A stretch of DNA of 64,000 bases from Leptospira venezuelensis (lineage in GTDB: Bacteria; Spirochaetota; Leptospiria; Leptospirales; Leptospiraceae), in contig NZ_NETS01000010.1 in the NCBI RefSeq assembly GCF_002150035.1, positions 930,001-994,000 on the forward strand, written 5' to 3'. The notes under the pieces are model-generated. The model searched no databases, was not told where the DNA came from, and worked only from the letters and a program-made list of their open reading frames with translations. Every line of letters starts with the position of its first letter. The first letter of the stretch is position 1. The translations under genes were made by a program, and so were the position numbers. Of the stretch, positions 18,054 through 26,935 are shown in pieces.

Positions 18054-19712
18054 ATGAAAGATTATAAAAAACTAATGTATTCTTCAATTGTTAAATTCAT
18101 ATTAATATTCGCTTTAGTTTCTTTTCCTATATTTGGAAAAGAATTCAGTCTTCCTATTAAAGAGGTAACTGTTCACCAAGGAACGGCCCAGATTTTGAGA
18201 TCTGGAAGAGTTCAATTGGAACCAGGAGCAAATAAGATTGAGATCTCCTATCTTCCGGTTTCCCTATTAGAAGAAACATTAACAGCAGCAGTAACTTCTC
18301 CCCAAGTTGAGGTCACTGGCTCCAGAACATGGAAAGAAGAAGGTACTGCCGCTTCTAATCCGGAAGTCGCTCAACTCCAGAAAAAAGTTCAGCAGTTAGA
18401 GAAAGACTTAGAAAGTCTATTAGCAAAAGAGAATGATCTAAGAGCTGAAAAGGATCTATTATCTGAGATGCGTAAAAAAGTTTCTGATGTTGTCGGCCGA
18501 AATCTTCTATACGGAAGGGTAGAAGGAGATGGAAAAAACTGGGGAACTTATCTGAAAAAGACGAGAGACGAAGCTGTTTCTATTTTTGCATCTTGGGAGA
18601 AATTAGAAAAATCCAAGCGTAAGGTGCAAACAGAACTAGAAGAGGCTAGAGCGCAATATTCACTCTTATTATCCCAGGCAGAAAAAAGTACACGCACCAC
18701 CTGGGTCCAAATCGTAAACACAAGTTCTGAGGCTAAAAATGTAGAGCTTCGTTTGAGTTATTTAGTTCCAAATGCAGATTGGAGACCGGCATATATTTTA
18801 ACTGCAGATGATTCTTTAACCAAAGCAAAGTTGGAGTATATAGTTGAGATCCGACAAGAATCTGGAGAAGACTGGAGAGGAGTGCAACTTTTACTTTCTA
18901 CCACCAGGCCGGATCTATCTTTAAGAAGGGACAGGCTTCGTCCATTAAGATTATTTGATGTAGAAGTCGATTCTAAACAAGAAATTCTCACTAACCAGAC
19001 TCAAGCAGTTGGGGCAGCACAAATGCCAAATGAAGAATCGAATATTCCTTCTGCAGAAGAATCTTCTCCTTCGAGTGAAAGAGGAAGCGGATTTTTATTT
19101 AGGCTTCCCAAGACGATTACTTTGGCTTCTCAAAAAGAATCCAGAAAATTCGAAATGTTATCTTTTAGTGCGCCTATTCAGGTAAAAACTGTGGCTTCCC
19201 CAAGATATAAACCATTTCCTTTATTGGAAGCTGAGTTCCAGAACATGGGAGAATTTCCTATTCTTCCTGGAGAAGTTTCTTTGTTCAGAAGTTCAGGTCT
19301 TGTAGGAAGAACAAAAGTTTCTTATGTTTCTCCGAAAGAAAATCTATCTGTCTCTCTTGGTACAGAAGGTAGTTTAAGACTTTCTTATAGAAAGGATTGG
19401 AACCAAACAAAAGAAGGACTTATCTCTACTCAAAAGGTAATGGAGAAAAAGGTTTATCTAAGTCTAGAAAATTTTGGCAAAGAGAGTAAAACTGTGATCG
19501 TAAGAGAACAGATCCCCATTTCTGAATCTGCAAGTGTAAAGGTTGAAGTAAATCAGGAGACAAGTACTCCAGGTTCAAAAGAATATCGCGCTAACTCTGG
19601 AATTATTGAGTGGAGTTTGGTAATCCCTCCTTCTGGAAAGAAAGAGATCAAGTTAGAATATAAAGTAACTTATCCGAATCACCAAAATTTGGACTTTTTA
19701 AGATCATTTTAA
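18054..19712 (+). CDS. DUF4139 (mucoidy inhibitor A-like) exported protein, copy 2
   Basis: A 552-residue paralogue of the preceding gene, with signal peptide ending near IFGK and the N-terminal domain LPIKEVTVHQGTAQILR. A coiled coil of about 70 residues (VAQLQKKVQQLEKDLESLL onward) is followed by the DUF4139 domain with LVPNADWRPAYILT and a C-terminal LEYKVTYPNHQN. It lacks the long Lys/Pro-rich insert of copy 1. The two genes are almost certainly cotranscribed and may form a heteromeric envelope complex; that is inference. The gene ends four bases from the convergent VWA gene with no terminator between. Confidence 0.75.
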   Translation: MKDYKKLMYSSIVKFILIFALVSFPIFGKEFSLPIKEVTVHQGTAQILRSGRVQLEPGANKIEISYLPVSLLEETLTAAVTSPQVEVTGSRTWKEEGTAASNPEVAQLQKKVQQLEKDLESLLAKENDLRAEKDLLSEMRKKVSDVVGRNLLYGRVEGDGKNWGTYLKKTRDEAVSIFASWEKLEKSKRKVQTELEEARAQYSLLLSQAEKSTRTTWVQIVNTSSEAKNVELRLSYLVPNADWRPAYILTADDSLTKAKLEYIVEIRQESGEDWRGVQLLLSTTRPDLSLRRDRLRPLRLFDVEVDSKQEILTNQTQAVGAAQMPNEESNIPSAEESSPSSERGSGFLFRLPKTITLASQKESRKFEMLSFSAPIQVKTVASPRYKPFPLLEAEFQNMGEFPILPGEVSLFRSSGLVGRTKVSYVSPKENLSVSLGTEGSLRLSYRKDWNQTKEGLISTQKVMEKKVYLSLENFGKESKTVIVREQIPISESASVKVEVNQETSTPGSKEYRANSGIIEWSLVIPPSGKKEIKLEYKVTYPNHQNLDFLRSF

Positions 19713-19716
19713 GATC

Positions 19717-20805
19717 TTATTCTGTTAAATTTCTTTCTCCACTTTTGTCTACGGAACTTGGGATACCTTTTGTGTCCCAAAGTTCCAATTCTAAGTTTAA
19801 TGGAAGATGTGCAGGAGCAGAAATCTGAAATTCCCCTTCTCCCTTTCTAGATTGGAAACAGATCTGCTCAGTTCGTTCGACTCTTTCTGGTTCTGCAGCT
19901 CTTTGAGGATTCCAGTTTTGTATTTTAGAAGAACTTGAACTTCTTCTCTTCAAATTTAAGATTACACACTGATTATCAGAATCCGAGTTTTCAAAAACAA
20001 ATTTTACTCTATAAAAATTCTCTTCTGAATCGGTTTGTTTTTTTTCGATACCTACAATTCTGATCTTAGGTTTACGTTTTTCGGGTTCTAGTTCCGTCCT
20101 TTTGGAGATAGGTTCTTGTTTTAAAAGATCTTCCATTGCGAGAAAGAAGTCGCTATCTTCTCCCACATTATAATATTTTCCGTTTCCTGTTTTCGCCAAA
20201 GACTGCATGACTCTTTTTTCTTCAGGCTTCAAGCCAAGGCCGAAGATATGCATTTTAAAATTTATACCTTTTTGTTGTAGGACTTGAAGTTCCTTTTCTG
20301 GATTTCCATAACAGCTTTCTATTCCATCAGTCACTAAGATCAAGTCAGTTGGAGATTTCCTGCGTACAATATAATCTCCAGCAATTCGAATGGACTCAGC
20401 AAGTGGAGTGGCACCGGAAGGAGTAAGACCAAAAAGTTTGTTCTGAAAACCCGGACGATTACCTTTCTCTAAAGGTTGATAAAGTCTAGAAGATTGGCAA
20501 CCTGGAAGGCGATTTCCATACGCGATAAAACCAACTTCTGTTTCTTCAGGAAGTCTATCCACGTAATGCCTTACATACTTTTTTGCAAGATGTACCTTTT
20601 GATAGATACCAAGATATTCATTCATAGAACCGCTAGCATCTAAGATGAATAGTTTTGCAGTTTCAGGTTGTCCCGGTACTGCGAGTTCGGGTGATGTATC
20701 TGAAGCGATAATAGAAGAGCTAGGAATTAGAGAAACTAGAAGAATATATTTTAATATTTCCTTATTAAAAGTAGATTTAGATCTGAATATTCGGAAAGAG
20801 AACAT
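19717..20805 (-). CDS. exported von Willebrand factor A domain protein
   Basis: A 362-residue protein with an N-terminal hydrophobic signal (YILLVSLIPSSSIIAS) and a VWA domain from about residue 50. The metal-ion-dependent adhesion site is complete: DASGSM, the threonine in GATPLAE and the aspartate in LVTDGIES. The C-terminal 120 residues are an unrecognised, probably beta-rich domain. It probably mediates metal-dependent protein contact in the periplasm or on the surface. It follows the CobC-like gene by 93 bp on the same strand, so read-through from the B12-controlled unit is possible, and it converges on the DUF4139 pair. Confidence 0.75.
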   Translation of the reverse strand: MFSFRIFRSKSTFNKEILKYILLVSLIPSSSIIASDTSPELAVPGQPETAKLFILDASGSMNEYLGIYQKVHLAKKYVRHYVDRLPEETEVGFIAYGNRLPGCQSSRLYQPLEKGNRPGFQNKLFGLTPSGATPLAESIRIAGDYIVRRKSPTDLILVTDGIESCYGNPEKELQVLQQKGINFKMHIFGLGLKPEEKRVMQSLAKTGNGKYYNVGEDSDFFLAMEDLLKQEPISKRTELEPEKRKPKIRIVGIEKKQTDSEENFYRVKFVFENSDSDNQCVILNLKRRSSSSSKIQNWNPQRAAEPERVERTEQICFQSRKGEGEFQISAPAHLPLNLELELWDTKGIPSSVDKSGERNLTE

Positions 20806-20898
20806 GAGAAGTTTGAATACTATATTCCTTATCGGATAAAAATAAAAACACCTTAGAGTTCCGGTTCTCTATTTATGTCTTATTCATTTGGAAGAGAG

Positions 20899-21540
20899 TT
20901 ATTTTTTATTCCAATAAACAAACTGAGGATAAGATCCCATTTCTCCGAAGCGGATCTTAAAACAAGAAACAGATCCATATTCTAAAACCAATCTAAATGA
21001 ATTCTCTAAAGGAAAACCTAATACGATTGAAGATAAACATCGAATGGGTCCTCCGTGGCTAACCCAAATCGTTTTGTATTCAGAGTGATCACCTTCTTCT
21101 TTTTTTAGATTTTCCCAAATCTTTGCTTCTTGAAGACCGTCTTCCCAAGAGTTCAAGATCCTGGTTTTCAATTCAGAATAAGTTTCTCCACCAGGAGGTT
21201 TTCTGTTTACATAATCTTCCATCCAGGGATCCGTTTCCGATCTTGGTAAGTCTTCCCATAAACGACCTTCCCATTCTCCGAAATTTAATTCCTGAATATT
21301 GGAGTCCACTTTCCAAGCAGGTGTGATAGATTTCGATTCCATATGTTTGCTAATATATTCTGCGAGACTATAACATCTGAATAAAGGGCTGGTCCGGATA
21401 GAATGTACTTTTTCAGGAAGTAATTTCAGAATGTTCTCCGCTTCTTTTTCAAAACTGGAAGGAAGTCCTAGATCCGATTTACCATAGCAGGTTCCCGGTT
21501 CTACTTCTGGAGTTGTATGTCTGACTAAAAAGATTTCCAT
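20899..21540 (-). CDS. cobC: histidine phosphatase, probably alpha-ribazole phosphatase (CobC-like)
   Basis: Expected to remove phosphate from alpha-ribazole-5-phosphate or adenosylcobalamin phosphate in nucleotide loop assembly. The 213 residues begin MEIFLVRHTTPEVEPG, the catalytic RHx motif in the RHT form found in alpha-ribazole phosphatases, and later carry ELNFGEWEG and SHGGPIR with the second histidine. The family is broad, and the specific call rests on the 16-bp overlap with cobS and on cobT upstream. Confidence 0.8.
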   Translation of the reverse strand: MEIFLVRHTTPEVEPGTCYGKSDLGLPSSFEKEAENILKLLPEKVHSIRTSPLFRCYSLAEYISKHMESKSITPAWKVDSNIQELNFGEWEGRLWEDLPRSETDPWMEDYVNRKPPGGETYSELKTRILNSWEDGLQEAKIWENLKKEEGDHSEYKTIWVSHGGPIRCLSSIVLGFPLENSFRLVLEYGSVSCFKIRFGEMGSYPQFVYWNKK

Positions 21541-22337
21541 GCAGCGACAATTCCGATCAAGTATAATAGTTCAGTAACTTGTTGGACTGCGCCCAAACAA
21601 TCTCCTGTATATCCTCCTAACCATTTTTTATAAAAACTTCTTAGATATAAATATCCGAAAGTTTGTAAAAGAAATGGATATAACAAAAATCCAAAAACTC
21701 TATCTGAAGGTAGGTATTCGTTATGCAAAAATGCAAACCATGGGGCTAATCCCCATATTCCCGCTATAACCACATTAGAAGTTTTTAAAGTTTGGATAAT
21801 TGGCTTGGCCTTGGAGAGTTGATCTTCTCGTACATAGGGGAGCGTTTTTGCAGTAAATAGTGCCCAAAATCTACTAGAAGAATGAGAGGAAAGTATCGTT
21901 ATGAACAATACTTCTATAGAGAACTCTTCTAAAGATTTGTAACAAACGAATTTAAGAAGAAGTACAAGTATGATCCCAATCGTTCCGAAGGCGCCGATCC
22001 TGCTATCCTTCATGATATCTAGGATCTTCTCTTTAGTCCAACCTCCGCCGAACCCATCGCATACATCTGTAAATCCGTCTTCGTGAAAAGCTCCGGTAAC
22101 TAGAACGGAAACAGCCATTGCTAAAACGATACTGATTTCCCAGGTCAAAGAAAGATCGGCAACCCATAGTACAAACCATGTTGCAGTTCCAACAATCCAT
22201 CCCACCAGGGGAAAATATCTGGAGGAAGAATTAAGATAATCCTCCGAATGTTCAACCCAAGAAGGAACAATGATACGAGTATTATAACGAACGGAGGAAA
22301 GAAAAATAATCAGTTCTTTTCGGATAAATCCAAACAT
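21525..22337 (-). CDS. cobS: adenosylcobinamide-GDP ribazoletransferase (cobalamin synthase)
   Basis: Integral membrane enzyme joining adenosylcobinamide-GDP to alpha-ribazole (or its phosphate) to make cobalamin. The 270 residues have the CobS signature TGAFHEDGFTDVCDGFGGG near residue 80 with its acidic metal-binding residues, followed by KDSRIGAFG, and six or so hydrophobic segments. It overlaps the CobC-like gene by 16 bp and follows cobT by 55 bp. No cobU/cobP-type kinase is present in the window. Confidence 0.92.
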   Translation of the reverse strand: MFGFIRKELIIFLSSVRYNTRIIVPSWVEHSEDYLNSSSRYFPLVGWIVGTATWFVLWVADLSLTWEISIVLAMAVSVLVTGAFHEDGFTDVCDGFGGGWTKEKILDIMKDSRIGAFGTIGIILVLLLKFVCYKSLEEFSIEVLFITILSSHSSSRFWALFTAKTLPYVREDQLSKAKPIIQTLKTSNVVIAGIWGLAPWFAFLHNEYLPSDRVFGFLLYPFLLQTFGYLYLRSFYKKWLGGYTGDCLGAVQQVTELLYLIGIVAAWKSF

Positions 22338-22392
22338 GCAAAGACGAACTTATTCATTCCTCAGATTCGGGCAGCGAGAATTTAATCTTCTC

Positions 22393-23436
22393 TTAGTCTT
22401 TTTTTTCGGAAACGCCAGCCGATTCAAAGCTTGCCATTTCCCTTAAGAAAGCCAATGCGGACTCAAGGATAGGGTAGGCAAGCGCACATCCTGTACCTTC
22501 TCCTAGACGAAGCCCTAAATCTAAGATTGGATCTGCATCAAAAAATTCTAAGATCAGTCTGTGACCTTGTTCGGAAGATTTATGAGCGAATACTGCATTA
22601 CGAACAATCTTAGGTTCAATTCTGGAAGCCGTTAAGAATGCGGAGCTTGCGATAAAACCGTCTACCAAGATTAAACGATTTTCTTTATAGGACGAAAGCA
22701 TTGCTCCGCAGATCATTGCGATCTCGAAACCACCAAGCTTAGATAGAACTTCAATCGGATCTTTTGGATTTACTTGGTGTTTTGCTCTGCATTCTGATAG
22801 GATCTTTTTTTTACGCTGTAAAGCCTCGTCGTCAAGACCAGTTCCTCTGCCTGTAAGATCTTCTGCGGAACGATCTAAAAATACGGAAGCGAGTAGAGTA
22901 GCACTAGATGTATTACCGATTCCCATTTCGCCGAATCCGATCACATTACAGTCTTTTGGAACCTTAGTGCTTGCAATCTCTCCACCGATACGGATTGCTT
23001 CTTCACATTCTTCTCTTGTCATTGCTGCTTCGTTCAGAATGTTTCTGGTCCCGGCGGCGATCTTGGCGGGTATAAAATCAGGATGAGATTGTTCGAAGTT
23101 ACCCGAAACTCCTGCATCTACCACAAGCAATTTGATTCCATGCTGTTTACAGAATACATTGATTGCGGCTCCTCCATTCAAAAAGTTTAATACCATCTGA
23201 TAAGTAACTTCTTTTGGAAAGGCAGAAACTCCTGAGTCTGCGAGTCCGTGATCCCCTGCAAATACGAGTAAGTGAGGATTGGATAATACGGGATCTATTG
23301 TATTCTGTATTGTACCTATTCGGTATGCTAGATCTTCTAATTTTCCCAAGGCGCCTAATGGTTTCGTCTTGGTGTCTATTTTGTTGCGTAATGATTTATC
23401 TAAGTCCAATTGGTACACATCTTTTGGGCGGATCAT
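22393..23436 (-). CDS. cobT: nicotinate-nucleotide--dimethylbenzimidazole phosphoribosyltransferase
   Basis: Activates the lower ligand base of cobalamin to alpha-ribazole phosphate. The 347 residues match the usual length. Visible motifs include [16 protein letters not shown] near residue 80, [24 protein letters not shown] around residue 170 and [12 protein letters not shown] near the C-terminus, which holds the catalytic glutamate. It starts 71 bp after the stop of the lipoprotein gene upstream, so it probably lies in the same riboswitch-controlled transcript. Confidence 0.93.
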   Translation of the reverse strand: MIRPKDVYQLDLDKSLRNKIDTKTKPLGALGKLEDLAYRIGTIQNTIDPVLSNPHLLVFAGDHGLADSGVSAFPKEVTYQMVLNFLNGGAAINVFCKQHGIKLLVVDAGVSGNFEQSHPDFIPAKIAAGTRNILNEAAMTREECEEAIRIGGEIASTKVPKDCNVIGFGEMGIGNTSSATLLASVFLDRSAEDLTGRGTGLDDEALQRKKKILSECRAKHQVNPKDPIEVLSKLGGFEIAMICGAMLSSYKENRLILVDGFIASSAFLTASRIEPKIVRNAVFAHKSSEQGHRLILEFFDADPILDLGLRLGEGTGCALAYPILESALAFLREMASFESAGVSEKKD

Positions 23437-23507
23437 ATTGTTTTCACTTGTAAAAAATTTAAAATGTTAAAACTAAAAGAGATCAGAAGATCCTTTTCGG
23501 TTTTAGG

Positions 23508-24347
23508 TTAAGGGGTCACGGATTTTGCGATGACTCCGTCTATATCCGGGCCTCCGTCAAAACTTCCTACAGGGCTTGGAAATGTAGATTGTCCTTTCGC
23601 ATTCAATAGTTTAATAAACTTGAATCCGTTTGTTTGCAGATTGGAAAGAACTGTAGAATTGCACCCATTTGCAAATCGAGCATCTAATGTTAGATCATCC
23701 AGATCGAATGAGTCTCCACCCGCATTTGCAACAAATGGGTCGGGAAAAATTTCCTCAGGAGTGAGTGGATAAGTAAGCATATTCCATAGGACTGGACTTG
23801 CTCCTCCAAATCGTATCCAATCTGTTGGATCCAAACTTGCAGGACTTGCAGCTCCAGCATATTGAGGATTGAATCCGCAATAGTTAGTCCCATCTAAGCT
23901 CACTTCTACGATTACTGGTTCAATGAAGTAATTTATAGAGCCTTGTTGCTGAAAGCCGTTCTCGAAAACGATAAAGTCAACGCCAGTACCGTTAGTCACA
24001 GTCGCTCCATTCCAAGAAAGGATCAAAAAATTATTAGGATCCGCAGAACCCATGGTATAAACGTCTATACCACCTGAGTTTTGTCCTCCTCCACAAACTC
24101 CATTGATCGCTTTTACTGGATCTTTGTATCGAATGCTTGGATTACTGCCAGGCGCGCTAACTATTGTATTTGCTAAAAAATATTCCGGGTCTATAGTTCC
24201 AGGAGGACAATTTTCAGAACTAGAAATTGAATTCTGTCCGGTCAATAATAGTCCTGTTAGATCAGTACTGGTTCCGGAGCTGTCACAACCTATGAGAAAG
24301 AAAAAGATGAAGGTTCCGAAAAATGTCAATTTCACTATCAATTTCAT
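23508..24347 (-). CDS. lipoprotein with a DFxVFENGF-type domain, in a B12-controlled unit
   Basis: A 279-residue lipoprotein: signal MKLIVKLTFFGTFIFFF with lipobox LIGC. The body holds ILSWNGATVTNGTGVDFIVF followed by ENGF, then VIVEVSLDGTNYCGF and a late DDLTLDARFANG segment. From memory, a VFENGF core after a "signal with G-x-G-x-D" strand occurs in surface proteins of several phyla, often close to cobalamin uptake genes. No function is established to my knowledge. Its place between a cobalamin riboswitch and cobT suggests a surface or periplasmic corrinoid-handling role (inference). Confidence 0.72.
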   Translation of the reverse strand: MKLIVKLTFFGTFIFFFLIGCDSSGTSTDLTGLLLTGQNSISSSENCPPGTIDPEYFLANTIVSAPGSNPSIRYKDPVKAINGVCGGGQNSGGIDVYTMGSADPNNFLILSWNGATVTNGTGVDFIVFENGFQQQGSINYFIEPVIVEVSLDGTNYCGFNPQYAGAASPASLDPTDWIRFGGASPVLWNMLTYPLTPEEIFPDPFVANAGGDSFDLDDLTLDARFANGCNSTVLSNLQTNGFKFIKLLNAKGQSTFPSPVGSFDGGPDIDGVIAKSVTP

Positions 24348-24382
24348 ATATTGTGACTCTCCTTTAAAGTTTTAACAAATGA

Positions 24383-24904
24383 TTATGGAATCATGTAATT
24401 CCAGCCGAATCCTGAGCATCCGGCAGATTTAAAGTTGGAAGAATCAGTTGTAGTTGCATCGCTTTTTGCTTCTGCTAAGGTATTTTTCCCGAAGACAGCT
24501 TGGCAATATTCAAAACAACGAGCAGCGCTTGAAGGACAAGAATTACTGTGAATTGCGGTCCAATCTATTCTTCCGTATTTATTCGGATTGAAAGCATCGT
24601 CCGCAGAAGAGCGATAATATAGTTTTCTGTTTGTGTTATCAACTTCTACGACAGTTAATTTTTGACCGCCTTGTTCAATCCAGGATTTAGCAGTTATAGC
24701 AGCAGTATCGTAAACTCCTCCGTCTGATCCACCGGAATAAAAGCCAACTTGCCATGAACCGGCGATTTCAATATAATTGGCTTGGATAATTGCTGCGAGG
24801 ATCGCGGTATTATCAGATTCTGATTTTTCCGTTTCAAAACAAGCTGTGTTGATTAATGATAAAGCGAATAGAAGGATTATCGCTTTTGTTCTGATTTTTC
24901 TCAT
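24383..24904 (-). CDS. hypothetical lipoprotein, first gene after the cobalamin riboswitch
   Basis: A 173-residue protein I cannot assign to a family. It has a lipoprotein signal (KAIILLFALSLINTAC; lipobox NTAC with cysteine 22). The mature part contains ILAAIIQANYIEIAGSWQVG, tryptophans and a cysteine-rich C-terminal half (CPSSAARCFEYC, then SAGCSGFGWNY), which could form disulfides. A good ribosome binding site, AGGAGAG, precedes the ATG. It is the gene nearest to the B12 leader and lies 35 bp before the second lipoprotein gene, so both are likely cotranscribed. Confidence 0.7.
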   Translation of the reverse strand: MRKIRTKAIILLFALSLINTACFETEKSESDNTAILAAIIQANYIEIAGSWQVGFYSGGSDGGVYDTAAITAKSWIEQGGQKLTVVEVDNTNRKLYYRSSADDAFNPNKYGRIDWTAIHSNSCPSSAARCFEYCQAVFGKNTLAEAKSDATTTDSSNFKSAGCSGFGWNYMIP

Positions 24905-25033
24905 TTTCTCTCCTAGATTTCTGCCGGATGTCGCGAAAAAAGAATTATAAGCAAAAGAACGTTAGTCGATCATTGATCTAATAAAGATCCGAACGATTTC
25001 GTATTTGCCGTAATAGTCTTTTTCCGTTCGAGA

Positions 25034-25058
25034 GCCCCGACATTTTAACTTTCGGGGC
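25034..25058 (-). other. GC-rich hairpin in the riboswitch leader
   Basis: On the minus strand GCCCCGA pairs with TCGGGGC (25052-25058 with 25034-25040) around an eleven-base loop, extendable by a wobble. No T-run follows, so it is not a typical intrinsic terminator. It lies between the aptamer and the first lipoprotein gene and is probably part of the switching region or a leader-stabilising stem. Confidence 0.55.
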
Positions 25059-25098
25059 CCCATCGCAGAAAGCGCTGATGCGCTAAAGAGCGAGATTT

Positions 25099-25285
25099 AC
25101 GATACTCCCCAACCTCGAGGATTAAGTATCGCGGGGAAGATCTGGCTTATTCCGTTTGAAACGGACATCACAGTTGCGGGTCAGCGCGGGATTTACACCC
25201 GACTTCCTCCCTGAAAGCGTAATTCCAGGTTTTGATCCTGCACTTGCCCTGGCAAGGGAAAAACCGTGTGGATATGAAAACGACG
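25099..25285 (-). promoter_or_regulatory. cobalamin (adenosylcobalamin-type) riboswitch
   Basis: Read on the minus strand, the conserved core appears in order: GGGAGGAAGTCGGGTGTAAA, then TCCCGCGCTGACCCGCAACT and GT at about 25207-25168, matching the riboswitch consensus GGGAA..GGTGxAAxTCC..C.G.CCCGCxACTGT. A B12-box-like AGCCAGATCTTCCCCGCG follows at 25146-25129. A seven-base stem CGATACT/AGTATCG (25125-25131 with 25100-25106) comes next and may be P13. Binding of a corrinoid is expected to repress the genes to its left: two lipoproteins, cobT, cobS and cobC. A TATAAT-like element at 24944-24950 could be a second, B12-independent promoter. Confidence 0.9.
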
Positions 25286-25463
25286 TATTCCTTGCAATAT
25301 CTCTATAAATAGGCGATATTCTAAACACATGATCGATTAAAAAGGATTAGGCACATAATTTCAGATCGAAGGCACATTCTATTCTGCAAAAAATTCGGGA
25401 AAGATCTTTCATAGACCGAAAATAAAAGAGAGAGTTCTAATAAAAACTTTCCAGAGGAATCTT

Positions 25464-26804
25464 ATGAAAATGACCCGCTCCACTTTTCTAAAAGCCGGAA
25501 TTATAAGCGCCGCAGCTTTATTGGGAAGTCGTCAGGGAAATTTATCCGCTCAAAATACAAACTCTGGGAAAAAAGTAATCATACTTGGTGGGGGACTTTC
25601 TGGACTTTATGCAGCATATATCTTAGGAAAAACAGGAAGTAAAGTTACTCTGATAGAAGCCACAGATAGAGTGGGGGGAAGAGTTAGATCTATCCAAGAT
25701 CCTTCCGGCCATGTTGTGGATCTAGGAGCTGAATGGGTTTCTTCCGAAGACAAAACCGTTCGTAGTTTAGTCAGGGAACTTGGATTAAAAATACAATCTT
25801 CTCCTTTGGTTCCTGATCTGTTTTTAGGAACTTATAAAAAAGCAGGCACTTGGGAACTTTCTCCCAAATCCCAAGAAATCCTAAGTAAATTAGTATCACA
25901 AAATTCTAAATTAGACACTGCGCAACAACAGGCTTTAGATCGTATCAGCATTTATAATTATCTAGTTTATCAAGGAGTCAGTCCGGAAGATCTGACTTTA
26001 CTTGGTCATAAACTTTCTCTTCATTATGGAGATAGTATTCGTGTACTGTCAGCGGAGAAGGTATTGAGCGATCTTGCACAATTTCCTCAAAGGAATAGCA
26101 AGATAGAAGGTGGAATGGAAAATATCGCCAAGACCTTGGTAATGAATATAGAAAATACCGAGTTTGTTTTTTCTGATCCGGTACTTTCCGTGGATCAAGA
26201 TTCCGCGGGTGTTACGGTAACTACTGCTTCTGGAAGAAAATTTAACGGCTCTACTTGTATCTGTACTTTACCCGCAAACCAAATCTCTAACGTGAAATGG
26301 AATCCTGGATTAGATAAGGAAAAACTTCTCGCAGCCTTAAGAGTACGTTATTCTCAAATCTATAAATTGTTTTTGGTTTTGAAAGAATCTCCTTGGGAAT
26401 CCTCTCCTTTTGCTGTTCATTCGGATGCGGCCGCCCAATTCTTATATGATGCAGGAACCAAGTCGGATACCTCTGATAAGGTTTTGGGAGTCATTGCGAA
26501 CGGGGATAGATTTTCAGTATTCGATTCTGCTAATCAGGACCAAAAGGTAGAATATATTCGCCTTACTCTAGATCGCTTGGGCTTAAAAAAAGATCTGCAA
26601 ATCCAAAGATTCTATTTTACGGAAACTAAAAAGGATTACGTACCAAATGGGATCGCCGAATTTCCTCCTGGAAGTTTTGGATCAGAGATTATTTTAAGAA
26701 AACCTTATGATCGTATCTTCTTCGCGGGAGAACATACTGGAGAAATTACTGGAACAGTAGAGGCGGCTTTAAGTTCGGCGATCAAAGCTGTGAATTTAGT
26801 ATAG
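25464..26804 (+). CDS. exported flavin-containing amine oxidoreductase
   Basis: A 446-residue FAD enzyme of the monoamine oxidase/phytoene desaturase superfamily. It has the dinucleotide motif [18 protein letters not shown] at about residues 33-50, the GGR-containing RVGGRVRS and a C-terminal FAD segment [19 protein letters not shown]. The N-terminus [19 protein letters not shown] looks like a Tat-type signal in which one of the twin arginines is replaced by serine, so export route is unsure. AGAGGA precedes the ATG. Substrate unknown. It is divergent from the riboswitch unit. Confidence 0.82.
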   Translation: MKMTRSTFLKAGIISAAALLGSRQGNLSAQNTNSGKKVIILGGGLSGLYAAYILGKTGSKVTLIEATDRVGGRVRSIQDPSGHVVDLGAEWVSSEDKTVRSLVRELGLKIQSSPLVPDLFLGTYKKAGTWELSPKSQEILSKLVSQNSKLDTAQQQALDRISIYNYLVYQGVSPEDLTLLGHKLSLHYGDSIRVLSAEKVLSDLAQFPQRNSKIEGGMENIAKTLVMNIENTEFVFSDPVLSVDQDSAGVTVTTASGRKFNGSTCICTLPANQISNVKWNPGLDKEKLLAALRVRYSQIYKLFLVLKESPWESSPFAVHSDAAAQFLYDAGTKSDTSDKVLGVIANGDRFSVFDSANQDQKVEYIRLTLDRLGLKKDLQIQRFYFTETKKDYVPNGIAEFPPGSFGSEIILRKPYDRIFFAGEHTGEITGTVEAALSSAIKAVNLV

Positions 26805-26836
26805 CGAACGATCTGCAGTCGTGTAATAGGATCCCG

Positions 26837-26860
26837 AAGAATTTGGGCCTAAATTCTTTT
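26837..26860 (+). terminator. possible weak terminator after the amine oxidase gene
   Basis: AAGAATTT (26837-26844) and AAATTCTT (26851-26858) form a perfect but AT-rich stem around GGGCCT, followed by only two T residues. Tentative. Confidence 0.35.
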
Positions 26861-26935
26861 CAAGTTCTATACATTTTTGTAATGTTATTAGACAAAGAGT
26901 CGAAATTAGGATGATTGAAAAACTATGATTGTTAT

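Noticed and set aside
25122..25328. A leftward reading frame of 68 codons with a start near 25328
   Set aside because: It overlaps the cobalamin riboswitch core exactly; the conserved bases are explained by RNA structure, and the encoded peptide shows no domain.
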